DNA of 64,000 bases from Tenodera sinensis. Taxonomy: Eukaryota > Arthropoda > Insecta > Mantodea > Mantidae. Position numbers and translations under genes: made by a program. Position 1 is the stretch's first letter; every line of letters begins with the position of its first letter. The notes below the pieces were generated by a model. The model did no database searches, was not told where the DNA came from, and was given only the letters and a program-made list of their open reading frames with translations. Shown here one piece after another: positions 47,953 through 58,905 of the stretch. The DNA lies in contig CM060964.1 in the NCBI GenBank assembly GCA_030765045.1, forward strand, positions 276,391,388 through 276,455,387, given 5' to 3'.

Positions 47953-49417
47953 ATCATCAAATTGTTGCAGCTGCCTAGTATACCTATTGTGCGTATAGTT
48001 TGTGGAAGCAAATTTGAGGAAGTTGTTGAAACTTTGTGTTGGTCCAAGAAATCCACAGTTGCAGTGGACTTTAATGTGGGTTAATCCAAATATATTATGT
48101 TTCGTAATAATTTTGTGAATATTACATGCTAAAGTTTGTCTGTGTGCTTGTGCTTTTTCTTGAAAATAAGTGAAACGCGAACAAATGCAGTACAACATTG
48201 ACACAACATAGCGGTGTATTGAAGTTGCACTGTATTATTTAAACACATCTATTTTATTTATTTTTATTATTTTAAATCTAAATACTCCGTTTTAGGGGTC
48301 CGTCCCTCCGTCCGTCCGTCCGTCCCTCCGTCCGTCCCTCCGTCCGTCCGTCCGTCCCTCCGTCCGTCCGTCCGTCCCTCCCTCCGTCCGTCCGTCCGTC
48401 CGTCCCTCCGTCCGTCCGTCCGTCCCTCCGTCCGTCCCTCGCTCCGTCCGTCCGTCCGTCCGTCCCTCCGTCCCTCCGTCCCTCCATCCCTCCGTCCATC
48501 ATCAAATTGTTGCAGCTGCCTAGTATACCTATTGTGCGTATAGTTTGTGGAAGCAAATTTGAGGAAGTTGTTGAAACTTTGTGTTGGTCCAAGAAATCCA
48601 CAGTTGCAGTGGACTTTAATGTGGGTTTATCCAAATATATTATGTTTCGTAATAATTTTGTGAATATTACATGCTAAAGTTTGTCTGTGTGCTTGTGCTT
48701 TTTCTTGAAAATAAGTGAAACGCGAACAAATGCAGTACAACATTGACACAACATAGCGGTGTATTGAAGTTGCACTGTATTATTTAAACACATCTATTTT
48801 ATTTATTTTTATTATTTTAAATCTAAATACTCCGTTTTAGGGGTCCGTCCCTCCGTCCGTCCCTCCGTCCGTCCGTCCGTCCCTCCGTCCGTCCCTCCGT
48901 CCGTCCGTCCGTCCCTCCGTCCGTCCGTCCGTCCCTCCCTCCGTCCGTCCGTCCGTCCGTCCCTCCGTCCGTCCGTCCGTCCGTCCGTCCGTCCGTCCCT
49001 CCGTCCGTCCCTCGCTCCGTCCGTCCGTCCGTCCGTCCCTCCGTCCCTCCGTCCCTCCATCCCTCCGTCCATCATCAAATTGTTGCAGCTGCCTAGTATA
49101 CCTATTGTGCGTATAGTTTGTGGAAGCAAATTTGAGGAAGTTGTTGAAACTTTGTGTTGGTCCAAGAAATCCACAGTTGCAGTGGACTTTAATGTGGGTT
49201 TATCCAAATATATTATGTTTCGTAATAATTTTGTGAATATTACATGCTAAAGTTTGTCTGTGTGCTTGTGCTTTTTCTTGAAAATAAGTGAAACGCGAAC
49301 AAATGCAGTACAACATTGACACAACATAGCGGTGTATTGAAGTTGCACTGTATTATTTAAACACATCTATTTTATTTATTTTTATTATTTTAAATCTAAA
49401 TACTCCGTTTTAAGGGT
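47953..49417 (+). repeat. Higher-order tandem repeat: 347-bp block plus CCGT/CCCT array, three copies
   Basis: The block from ATCATCAAATTGTTGCAGCT to TACTCCGTTTTAGGGGT begins at 47953, 48498 and 49071. Copies 1 and 2 are each 347 bp and followed by arrays of 198 bp (48300-48497) and 226 bp (48845-49070). Copy 3 runs into unique sequence at about 49417 instead. The blocks are nearly identical (one clear difference is GGGTTAATCC against GGGTTTATCC), so duplication is recent. The two short arrays end with the same CCATCCCTCCGTCC phrase as the main array. Confidence 0.97.
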
Positions 49418-49689
49418 ATAACATGCCTGAAAAATCCACAAGGCAGCCTGGATCACGTTACTGTAGAAATTCTACAGACGATAAACTGAAGGAAGCCCTG
49501 AATGAAATGAAATCAAATGAAATTTCCATACGAAAAGCAGAGTGGCAAACTTGGAAGTTTTATTTTAAATAATAAGGGAGTATGTTATCCAGGAATAATA
49601 ACAAAAAGGTTAAAAGGGGCAATGATCAATGTAATGGAACCAGTACTTCAACATCTAGGTTTCGACAGGTGGTTCCCCGAGAACAGACG
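49418..49689. other. No recognisable gene
   Basis: Flank on the right of the higher-order repeat; frame 49517-49807 lacks motifs. Confidence 0.4.
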
Positions 49690-50461
49690 ACCGCAACACC
49701 ACCTCTGCACCGAGAATTGTATTTATGTACATAGCGTGTCCACCACCCACAGAGAGGCGTCACCCTCGCAACGCAGCCGACACACAACCCTGAAAATCCG
49801 CAAATAAATGATATGAAATGAAAGGACAGAAAACTCGGGAGATGTAATTATCATTTCCAGCATTCGTCCGTCCGGCTTATTTCTGTGAGACTGATGAAAA
49901 ATTTTATTTTTACATGGCGGGTTTCCAGCCCAGCGCATAATCCCCAACCTGGGGGACCAGAGTTTTATATCAGAGTTCTCTCTCCTAGACGGGTTGCTTT
50001 CTCTACAGCTAAGGAGTCCCGTCCACCCCACCTGTTTGGTCCGCGGGTGCACAAGAGAAGATCACATTAGGAATGAAATTATTAGAGAAGAATTGGAAGT
50101 ACAACCGCTACTAGAAGAAATCCAAAGATATAGAAGCAAATGGGTCGAACACCTTAATCGCATGCCAAGAGAAAGAATACCAAAACAAGCCTTCAATTAT
50201 AGACCAGGAGGACGAAGATCAATAGGACGTCCCCTAAAGAGATGGCTCCAGGAAATGTGAGACCGGAACAGGCGTAAGCCTAACCCGTGAAGGAAGAAGA
50301 AGAAGAAGAAGAAGAAGAAGAAGAAAGAAGAAGAAGCATTCGTCTGGTGACCCAGGAATCCCCAGAAAAACTCATGAGCCAGGAAGGTCGATCAGGGAAA
50401 TCGAACCTTCGACCTCCCGTATGCGGGCCTCACACATTACCACAGAGCCATACCGCGTGGT
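49690..50461 (-). mobile_element. tRNA-derived SINE, family S1, split by a retrotransposon insertion
   Basis: The minus-strand head (50461-50345) has B box AAGGTTCGATTTCCC (50395-50409), TCGACCTTCCTGGCTCATG and GGGGATTCCTGGGTCACCAG. The body resumes at 49858-49690 with GCTGGAAATGATAATTACAT, CTCCCGAGTTTTCTGTCCTT and ATTTTCAGGGTTGTG. Joined in that order, this matches 5341-5590. The segment between is the non-LTR insertion 49869-50334. Confidence 0.88.
49869..50334 (+). mobile_element. 5'-truncated non-LTR insertion with 10-bp target duplication
   Basis: Flanked by AGCATTCGTC at 49859-49868 and 50335-50344. The right part (50068-50260) encodes IIREELEVQPLLEEIQRYRS, KWVEHLNRMPRERIPKQAFN and YRPGGRRSIGRPLKRWLQEM, then a stop: the C-terminus of a non-LTR ORF2. 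A GAA-repeat tail follows (50291-50334). The first 200 bp (49869-50067) are not obviously from the same ORF and include TCCCCAACCTGGGGGACCAG, so the insertion may be chimeric. Confidence 0.88.
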
Positions 50462-50479
50462 TTAAGTATCTCTAACATA

Positions 50480-50780
50480 CAGTGTTTTAATAAAAATCTT
50501 TATAGCCATTTTTGAGGAAACCCAACATTTCGAAAAACTTTCATGCAAAGGGTAGCTTGAGTCGGGTGGTTTTCTTGGTAATCTTCGTGTTGCATCCTTG
50601 AAAGATGCTGAACCTAGCTACAAGTTTGGCATTTATACATTTCTTTTATCCTGTTCAGAGACACAGAAACGTGGATCTCTTTATAATTGTTTATTCAGGG
50701 GCCTCAAAACATGAAATTCCGGTGAAATCTCCACATTGAATTTTTGGGTAAAAGATGAATTGCCGTAAACCAGGACAACT
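50480..50780 (-). mobile_element. FB dispersed repeat fragment
   Basis: Reverse orientation: 'ttaataaaaatctttatagc', 'tcatgcaaagggtagcttga', 'gcatccttgaaagatgctga', then 'ttccggtgaaatctccacat' and 'tgaatttttgggtaaaagat', the left half of FB. Confidence 0.75.
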
Positions 50781-51739
50781 TTGTGACACTTTTTAAGGTT
50801 TTTTGTTGGTTAACATTTCTGAATATAAGTTTTAAGAACTTTAGCAATAATTATGGGTTCAGCCATGTACGGAATGTGTGGATACCATGACATCGATGAT
50901 CGCATATATGGACAAATAATAAATTTTTGATAAATTTGGTGACACTAAGTTATACTGCTTTGTAGGGCAACTTTGTGACAGTTCAAACTCTCCTATTATT
51001 CCTGCAGGTATTATCATCTGTGACAATGTTGCACAAATACATGGTTACTTTGGTTCATGAAAGGATAAAGGGATAAGAAAATCTGGATATACATATGCAA
51101 TAACACTGTTAAGTAAGTTTATTGGTGGACTATCTAATCACTGCGCATACCAAACTTTTTAAAGAAATAATGTACCAAAGTTTGACTAAAAGTTGAAGTA
51201 AACCACTAAAAGTTTTTTACTTCTAAACCGGATTACTTCAGGAATATCAAACATTCCTTGTTTTCCCCTCTTCCTTGGAACATTTAGTTTGGACATGATT
51301 TCCTTATTTTCGTACCAAATCTCATCTTTGTTAGCAGGAGACCTGTTGACCTGTAGGGACCCAACTTAGGCGAGCGTCTCCTTATGGTTCACCGGCCACC
51401 CTTTAGGTGCTATCATCCCATCCCTTCGGCCCAGGGTCTGACGTACAAAATCCGAATCAGCATGAGTGAGTGAATGTGTGTGTAAGTGAGTGAGCGAGTG
51501 AGTGGGGTTTAAGGGCCCATCGCCAACAAGATCATCTAATCAGTAGATTACTAATCAGTGTGATAAGCATGGAATCTCCTCCGATACCAGCCAATCAAGA
51601 TACCTAAACGACAAATAACACGCACGTCTTAAACTTCTTGGAAACAATTTACATACATCTCAGAAATGGTCGATTCCACAAAAGCATTGAAAAGTCATCA
51701 TTTGGAACTACTGTCGCTATTCAGTTGTTTCTTGCGATC
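50781..51739. other. No recognisable gene
   Basis: AT-rich with repeated 'aactttgtgaca' words near 50790 and 50970. GTGAGTGA-type short repeat at about 51460-51505. Confidence 0.4.
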
Positions 51740-51990
51740 TAATGGAAAGAATATTAAACTTACAGGCCAGTATACAGCGACTCAGCAAATAACCAACATC
51801 TGACTATCGTTTCGGTTTTCTCTATTATCCCTGTACCTTCAGTGAAATATATAACGAACTATTTCTGTGAAGTTTTATGTCGGTTATAATGCAAGAGAAT
51901 AAAGAAACTATGATAAGAATAACTTGTAGAAGTTATATAAGATAAGCAATAGTGGGTGGAGAAAGTCATATGAATGCAGCACATTAGAGT
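51740..51990 (+). mobile_element. FB dispersed repeat, right-end fragment
   Basis: Contains 'tccctgtaccttcagtgaaa', 'actatttctgtgaagtttta' and the right end 'ggagaaagtcatatgaatgc' with 'agcacatta'. Confidence 0.65.
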
Positions 51991-52309
51991 ATTTAAGCTT
52001 CCCCGTATTGAACTGAACAGTGTTAGGAAAACATGGCCAAGGGCAGAGGCACGTAAAATCCAGCAGGGTACCGAGTAAAGTGCAAACGTTTAGCGCCAGT
52101 TGTGTGTGGTGCCGCGGTTTCTCCCACAATTTGCCGTGCTCGCCCACTCTCGGTGCCAAATATGTGATGGCAGTTTTGTCCCTCGTCCAGTCTGCCAAAA
52201 TAGTAATTCAGTCTGGTGCACCGTTCTAACTTGTGAATGGTCTGAGTTTTCTACCTAAGGTCAGATACATCACTGAAATCCTGTTTTCTGACATATGTTT
52301 CTCTTGCCT
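51991..52309. other. No recognisable gene
   Basis: Overlapping frames of 70-96 codons on both strands without motif. GC-richer than flanks. Confidence 0.35.
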
Positions 52310-52580
52310 ATTCTTCCATGCGTATGAACCTCTTGTATTTGTATTATTTGTTATCTTCTTTTGCCCGAAACTGTTTTTCATCCATCATTCTTTGCAGCGC
52401 ATCCCTTAGCAAACATTTTATTTTCATTCCGGTGTGCCACCAGCCCTTTTTACTTCCTAATCAGTTTCAACATAATTGTTCGTTCGTGCACTCTTTTTGT
52501 AATTGCTTCACTACATAGTTTGTCAGTCCATTTTACATCACTCGCATATGGGGAGGTATTGCAACCTCTTCAGCTGTGGT
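52310..52580 (-). pseudogene. Possible non-LTR ORF2 C-terminal relic
   Basis: The minus strand reads VKWTDKLCSEAITKRVHERT then IMLKLIRK and, after a shift, a basic segment near MFAKGCAAKNDGK. The 'WtdkirneevlrRv.e.r.ll..ikrrk' pattern occurs at the C-terminus of several non-LTR ORF2 families. Heavily mutated, so tentative. Confidence 0.45.
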
Positions 52581-53284
52581 TGGGCCAGTGCTGCGTATCC
52601 TGGTATTTCTGATGTGGTTAGGAGCACGTCAGGCCGAACATTGAGTCCTTCCTGTTGAGAGCTGTTCGAATTGCGATGGTCCCGGGCAATTTCGTTCCGA
52701 CACATCTTAGGGGAGGTGTAGATGTCTCAATATCCTCCGACACGTGTTTGGGTAGCTGGTAGAGAGCAAAGTAGACTCTGTGGCCCCCAGAGAGGTTGTT
52801 CTTCACCTTGCGTTGACGCCTATGAATGGTGTATTCATTCCTGTCCCGGTGGGGAGCATTTAAAGAAATCAAGTATTGGTTGTAATGGAGAACCCCTTGG
52901 AGGGGGAAGCTCTCAGCTGAAGTCTTGCCTAGGTCTTGAGTAGGAGCTTCGGCTCATGGAAAACTTCTAACTATAATGCATTTTACAATAGGTGGCTTCG
53001 ATTACCCTAGGACATTGATTAAGTAAACGGGATTGGGATGACGCCCTGTTATTCTCTGGTCTGGCTGGGATGACCGAGGGGTTAGCTCTAAAGACCTCGC
53101 CGTGTTCTTCAGTAGTTTGTCTTAGGTGAATTACTCATAAGTGGCTACTCTTGACCACATGGGTAAGCGCCGATCTATTGAATGGCATCTCCCTTATTTC
53201 ACTGTCAAGTTCACAAGTCCCATTCATCTCAACATGCACATTTCAAATAATTGGGGAAAAGAAACACGTTGCTCAGTTGTCTCA
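52581..53284. other. No recognisable gene
   Basis: GC-moderate sequence on both strands with short frames only; possibly retroelement-derived but unassigned. Confidence 0.35.
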
Positions 53285-53460
53285 TAGACACAGTTCAACC
53301 CACCTCCTTGGTGTGGGATTAGCGCGTCTGCTTCACATTCAAGAGGTCTCGAGTTTCGATCTTCGTTTTTTCCTTATCCTGGAAAGATGAACGCCGGGTT
53401 CGTTTGGGCATTATCATTCATTTATTCATTAATTACCAAATATAACCTACCCGGTTAAAA
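53285..53460 (+). mobile_element. tRNA-derived SINE, family S2
   Basis: A-box region GTGTGGGATTAGCGCGTCTG, degenerate B box GAGTTTCGATCTT near 53351, body CCTTATCCTGGAAAGATGAA and GTTTGGGCATTATCATTCAT, end ACCCGGTTAAAA. Aligns with 36776-37000. Confidence 0.78.
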
Positions 53461-53490
53461 CGAAACAGAAATATATAAAGCTTATTTACG

Positions 53491-53969
53491 CAGTAAAACC
53501 CCACTTAACCGAAATCGGGCTTAGCCGAAACAAAACATAATTACATTTTAAAAAATTAATAACTACAGAAGGAAAAAAGTGTCAATATTTTGTTCATCCC
53601 TGCAATAGTTTGCCTGTACCCTTTTGCAAGGGTTCAAATTTAAGTGGCAATGTCCTCAAAGGAATGCTACAACTCTAGCCTCGTCCCTCAAACACTACCT
53701 ATTGTTTTGTGACCAGCTGGCGCGACACAGCATCTCGTAAACGAATCGAGGAAAAAAACAGAAGAAAGTAACTGATTACACTCTTGGATGCAGAAATAAT
53801 GTATAATTATGATTTATTTGCCTAATAAAGTTATGTTTAAAATTTACATGCTTAACGATCTCATATTCCCTCCCAGTTTTACGAAAAATATTTTTCATCA
53901 ATTATCCGAAAAATTGCGTTATCCGAAATGACTTAGCCCCCTTTATTTCGGATGAACGCAGTTCTACTG
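53491..53969. mobile_element. Pogo/Tigger-like MITE
   Basis: The left end CAGTAAAACCCCACTTAACC and right end (reverse complement CAGTAGAACTGCGTTCATCC) continue into GAAAT and GGGCTTAG / GGGGCTAAG subterminal repeats. TA follows at 53970-53971; the left dinucleotide is CG, presumably mutated. 479 bp, no transposase. Same family as the solo end at 3432. Confidence 0.82.
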
Positions 53970-53971
53970 TA

Positions 53972-54628
53972 CTAATATTGGTACCCTCAAAACAGTGTAG
54001 TGGATATACATAGAGCGGGTGGTAACTTATTTGACAATGGGGAACTACGTGTACACTTCTAGGCTGGGGTGACAAAGTTTATAGCCACGCAGTCTATTTT
54101 AACCTTATTGCACATTTTTCGAAGTTAATACTAATTTGAGGGTTCAAAGAAAAGTTTATATGAAAGAAAATATGGCGTATTTGTTTTCAGTCCGACTTAC
54201 TAGCGGTTCAAAGCAGCATTAACTGCTATTATTCGTTTAGCTCATAACTAGCTAGTACTTCCAACATAAAAGATTATATTGTGTATGAGGAAATTAGGCC
54301 TAAAGCGACCTGGAATCATATTGTCATCTGCCTTACCCTGCGCTGTATTCCTTGCAGCTCTGTAGTTATTTTATAAGGTGAAATATATTCAGGTTATGGA
54401 GGAAGGAATTTGTATTCAGCACCTGTTCTATGAATGAAGTCACCATAACGGTAGTCTTTGATGATAACAATAACGGTCAGAATAATAGAATAATAATAAA
54501 CCATAACATAAACAAAAATATTAATGTAATAATGAAAATGATAATACCAAAACTAATTAAAATAAAAATAATAATTATGATACAAATAATAGTGATTCTG
54601 ATGGCAATAGTACGAACTACAAAAACTA
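53972..54628. other. No recognisable gene
   Basis: AT-rich sequence leading into the AAT array. Confidence 0.4.
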
Positions 54629-54754
<126 letters not shown>

Positions 54755-54979
54755 AACAATCATAAACAAATGATAATAAAATAAAAGTAATAACAATATG
54801 ATAATAACAATAGCAATAATAACAATAACTAAAAATATAACAATCAAATAATACGCGCCCTGATGTTTGCTTGGATTTTGTTACGGCAATTTATAGTCTG
54901 TATTCCATAATGTTAGACAATAGGAGCATAAACAGGAATGAGTTTATTCCCTGGAAAATAAAGTCTTGTAAGTGAAGTG

Positions 54980-55187
54980 GAAAATAATCTAAGGGTGTTC
55001 CTCTCTATCATCACGCGCTGCACATGCCAGTTGAAGCCTGCGCATTTCCTCTGCCACTCGCTCTCTTACAAGCAGAACAAAGTTCACACACGCCACTGAC
55101 TGGATACCCTTGTTATTTCTGCAACTCTTTTAACGCACGAAGGGTTGTCTACTTATCCTAGGGTCTGCTGGAGTGGCCCACCTGGTA
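54980..55187 (-). mobile_element. CCAGGTGG-ended element, copy A
   Basis: On the minus strand the end is CCAGGTGGGCCACTCC at 55187, followed by CCCTTCGTGCGTTAAAAGAG and TTGCAGAAATAAC. The CCTTCG..GTTAAAAGAGTT block also occurs at 56810-56840 in the oppositely oriented copy. Flanked on the right by TATA (55188-55191). Far end not found. Confidence 0.5.
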
Positions 55188-55191
55188 TACT

Positions 55192-56297
55192 TATATGAGG
55201 TCTAGGTACTGTCATAGTTCGTAAATATGAAAGAATTCTACGCAACTATCTCTTTGTTTTGCCCCATGACTTTTTTTTTTTTTTTTTCACAAAACACCTT
55301 TATTGCCCCTGAACTATTTCCCCATAACCTGATACCATATAAGATGTGTGGATGAAAAGATGCAAAATAAGCTGTTCTTAGCAAATTGTGACCAGCTGAT
55401 GTTTTAGCTTTCGAAGTAAAAGATCATGCTAGACAGTTTGGCTGTAACATGTATTACTTGTGGGTGCCATGATAGCTTATCATCTAAGAACAGACCTAAG
55501 AGCTCAGTTGATTACTCAAGTGTTTGTATAACGTGTAATATAATTAGGTAAATATCATGAGCGATGCAAAGGGGGACAAGGGGGTGGGGGTCCGCAACTC
55601 CCCCTTGGAAATCAATGCAGACAGTTACTATTAGACTACTGTTTTAATTTTTATGTAAAGAACAGACTTTATTCAGCACAAGTTAATACGCTTATCCGCA
55701 GCAAATACTATAACGCAGGGGTTGGCTAATCTGTACCGGCTGATGCTACCACTGTCAGGAGCAAAGCAATACTTCACCCTGTTTTAACTTCCCCTTCTTC
55801 AACCAACCATCGTTCAAGGGTAAACAAGCAGTGGTCTACACTGCATCAGTACAACGCGGTTCTTTCGAAACCACTAAAACGCAAAGAAACCTTCCTATAT
55901 TTAGGTATGTAGGAAGTTGAAAAAGAATCCTAAGACAAAAAGTTGTATGACTACATACAAAGCAATGAGCTATGATTTTCAACTTTCCCCAACTTGAGGT
56001 AACGAATTTACAGTCAAACACAATTTTGAAATCACAATTATAAAATAAGGCTGGTTTAGATTCATGTAGAGCATTTGATATGGCACAGTTTCATCTCTCC
56101 ATTCATTTACCTCGCATATTAGTGCTATATTCGGCTTAACATACAGGCGTGAGCAATTTTTTGCAAAGCTGAAGATTGTAAAAACTGATCGTGATTGACA
56201 GATAAAAGCCTAAGTGCTTTGTTTTATGTCAATACTTGCGAATCAACGTTAGATATATGCGAAACTGTAACGCTCCAATATACCTTTATGTATTGAG
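55192..56297. other. No recognisable gene
   Basis: Segment between two outward-pointing CCAGGTGG ends. A T18 tract near 55270 and a G-rich tract near 55570. No coding motif. Confidence 0.4.
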
Positions 56298-56301
56298 TAT
56301 A

Positions 56302-56850
56302 CCAGGTGGCCTATCTCATTCGACATTGGGGTATAGGTTGCGCGTTCGTTCTTGACGAATGACCTTGAGCAGAAATCCAATGAGTGAGCCTACCCTTAAT
56401 AAACAGGTCAGCAAATGTTTATGCTACGATAACAGACACCTCTGTTTTCCTCTGTCGCGTTTGTGTGTACAGTCGACTGCAGAAGTTTTGTGCGGTACGG
56501 AAGTATGTATGCATGCAACGAAAATAGCAATTCAGACGAGGGAGAGATGTCGGGAATAGAATAAATGCAAGAAAGTTAAGTGGAAACAGTTATAGAGGTA
56601 TAGTGTATAATACGTGTGGCTGATATTACTGCAAGTGTCATAAATTGATTTGTAGTGTTGTACTACTTCAGCTCAGAAGCATGCGCGTCATCTCACTGCA
56701 GACTGTACCTCCTCTCTCTCGTTCCCGCAAAAGCTGAGTAGAGACTCGCATTCAACCTTTCATATAAAATTTTCATTCGTCAAGAAGTAACGCGCGACCT
56801 ATAAATAGATCACCCTTCGTGTGTTAAAAGAGTTTCAGAACACAACGGCG
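56302..56850 (+). mobile_element. CCAGGTGG-ended element, copy B, with internal inverted arms
   Basis: It starts CCAGGTGGCC after TATA (56298-56301). The arm at 56330-56363 (GTATAGGTTGCGCGTTCGTT onward) is matched in reverse complement at about 56775-56805 (GTCAAGAAGTAACGCGCGAC onward), giving a stem of about 30 bp around 410 bp. The following ATCACCCTTCGTGTGTTAAA matches copy A. Confidence 0.55.
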
Positions 56851-58104
56851 CGATTCCTATGACTGCGAGCGCCGTTGTATGAGTGAACTTAGTTCTGCTT
56901 GAAAGAGAAGACGAGTGATGTGAGGTCATTTCCAAGCTTTGTACTATTGTATGTTGCCCGTGATAATAGACAATAAGTCTTTGAATATTTTCCACTTTAC
57001 TTGCAGGGACTTTATTTTCCACGGAATAAACTCACTCTTCTATATGTTGCTATTGTCTAACATTACGAATTACATATTGTAAATTGTTGGCATAAATAAA
57101 TAGTTGGTATTTAATTTACATTTTTCAAGGATGCGACACGAAGATTTTGAAGAAGATTCCTCCAGCTTAAACTACCCTTTACATGGAAAATGTTTCTAAA
57201 CTTTTAATTTTCTCAAAAATTGCTCCAATAATTTTGATTAAAGTGATTTATATTTCAGATATCGTTATGGCAAATGAAATGTATATTTTGAATTTTCTGT
57301 CTGTAGCCTATGTAGTCCTGTTTACTCTTGATGACTTGTGCATAAGTGGTAAGCCATAAGAGATGGACCAAATCTTTCTGTACAAAAAATGTAGACCTTG
57401 TTGAAACACACATGTTATGTATACCAGGTGAGTCAGCCGCGCCTTATTTTTTTGGAAGGTAGGCCAACCATCTAACGGCATGTGCACCTTAGTCCAGTTT
57501 TGCGCTTACTAAAATGTATTGCTTGACGTTCTTAAAGAGAGGAATGCGCAAAATTGAGAGCAACAGTGGTTTAGGGGACAGAACGTACTCCTCGCTAAAG
57601 TACACCTCAAAAACACACGACTCGTTTACTGAGAGCGAACTCCGTTTCCAGCCGATTTTACAAACTTTTTATTAGAGTATACATAGCAACGTAATTCAGT
57701 AAACGCCTCGGAAAAAATGGACCTATCATATGAGTACACTAACAACGTCAGCTAAAAAGAAAATGGCGGATTCTTGTAATTAGAGCAGGGGTTGGTTGCC
57801 AAAAATTAGGAAAAATTTAGACACGCTTCATCCATCATGAACCCGTACAGTCAAAACGGACATATTATTAAACAACAGTTTATTTACATTTTTGCGTGAA
57901 CTACGCCTCGTACATCTCAATTAATACGCATAACAGCTTTTGCCATTTAAGTAATAATATTAAAATGCACAGCAAATGATTAAAACAGTCTTAAAAGGCT
58001 AAACAAGCCCGTAAACTCGCGAGGTGGCAATGGCACAGCGCCAGGCATGCAAATCCTACTATAGAACGCGGTACGCGCTTTAAGTTAAGTTTCGAAATAG
58101 CTGA

Positions 58105-58180
58105 ATAGGATTGTGTCGGGACCTCTGCGCTAAGCCCCAGTGACACAGGTTCGAGTCTCAGCTTTGTAAATATTTTTTTT
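58105..58180 (+). other. tRNA-like B-box segment, left arm
   Basis: GTGACACAGGTTCGAGTCTC followed by a T-rich stretch. It has a rough inverted counterpart at 58815-58905 inside the same DNA element (GTGACTCGAACC, A-rich run). Not a tRNA: no acceptor pairing. Confidence 0.4.
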
Positions 58181-58322
58181 ATGTTCATCAAAACTTGGAA
58201 ACCGAATTCACAATAATCTAATTATGAAGTCTCTGAGGGTTTAGGACATTTAATTTAAATCGTTTTTGGTTGTCTGCATTTTTAATAGCACAATAATTCA
58301 TTGTGTGCAAAATTGAGTTTAA

Positions 58323-58573
58323 ATAGGCGGCGCCGTGGCCGAGCGGTTAGCGCGCTCCCCTACCACCTAGGCGGCCCGGGTTCGATCCCAGGGACCCACA
58401 TGTGGTATTCGTGGTGGACGAACCGGCATCTGGGCGGGTTTTCTCCGGGTTCTCCGGTTTCCCCCGCCATCTCATTCCACCGGTGCTCCATCTTCATTCC
58501 ATGTATCATCAGTGTCACCGCCTGTGGTGCCGTAGTAGTAAAAGCGGGCGTTAAACACTACAAACACACACAC
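58323..58573 (+). mobile_element. tRNA-derived SINE, family S5, with 12-bp target duplication
   Basis: A box TGGCCGAGCGG (58336-58346) and B box GGTTCGATCCC (58379-58389) with clear tRNA-Leu/Ser-like head sequence. The body contains GGGCGGGTTTTCTCCGGGTT and ATTCCATGTATCATCAGTG, then a 3' end GGGCGTTAAACACTACAAAC and ACAC tail, a form common where a non-LTR machinery recognises the 3' end. Perfect AATTGAGTTTAA direct repeats at 58311-58322 and 58574-58585. Probably the youngest insertion in this nest. Confidence 0.95.
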
Positions 58574-58814
58574 AATTGAGTTTAACTTCCATGTTAAACT
58601 ATGACAATGTAATTTCCTTGCTTTCTGTGTTCAAATGTGGTTGAATGATCCTTATTTCAATTGCACCTGCCTATAGGTGTGTTTAAACAACTATATAATT
58701 GTAGTTCACCAATAAAGAAACATTAAGCAATGTCATAAAACACAAATAAAACAATAAAAATGAATATAATAACAGTTTTCATAATAATAGTTTGTAAATT
58801 GTGAGGATTGCACG

Positions 58815-58905
58815 GTAAAAAAAAAAAAAAATTAGTACATGCAGGTGACTCGAACCACCTTCACAGCATCATCCAACTGAGCTATCTAGTAACGTGTGAA
58901 GCAAA
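58815..58905 (-). other. tRNA-like A/B-box segment, right arm
   Basis: The minus strand reads TAGCTCAGTTGGATGATGC (A box) and GGTTCGAGTCAC (B box, about 58851-58862 on top), 25 nt apart. No acceptor stem pairs, so a tRNA-derived fragment rather than a gene. Confidence 0.45.

Noticed and set aside
46122..48204. Frames of over 600 codons on both strands (Pro/Ser/Arg-rich one way, Gly/Arg/Asp-rich the other)
   Set aside because: They arise because a period-4 repeat with no stop words stays open in three frames of each strand; the translated sequence has a strict repeat and no start context, so it is a composition artefact.
58323..58400. Functional tRNA gene
   Set aside because: A and B boxes are good, but the acceptor stem does not close and a SINE body and target duplication follow.
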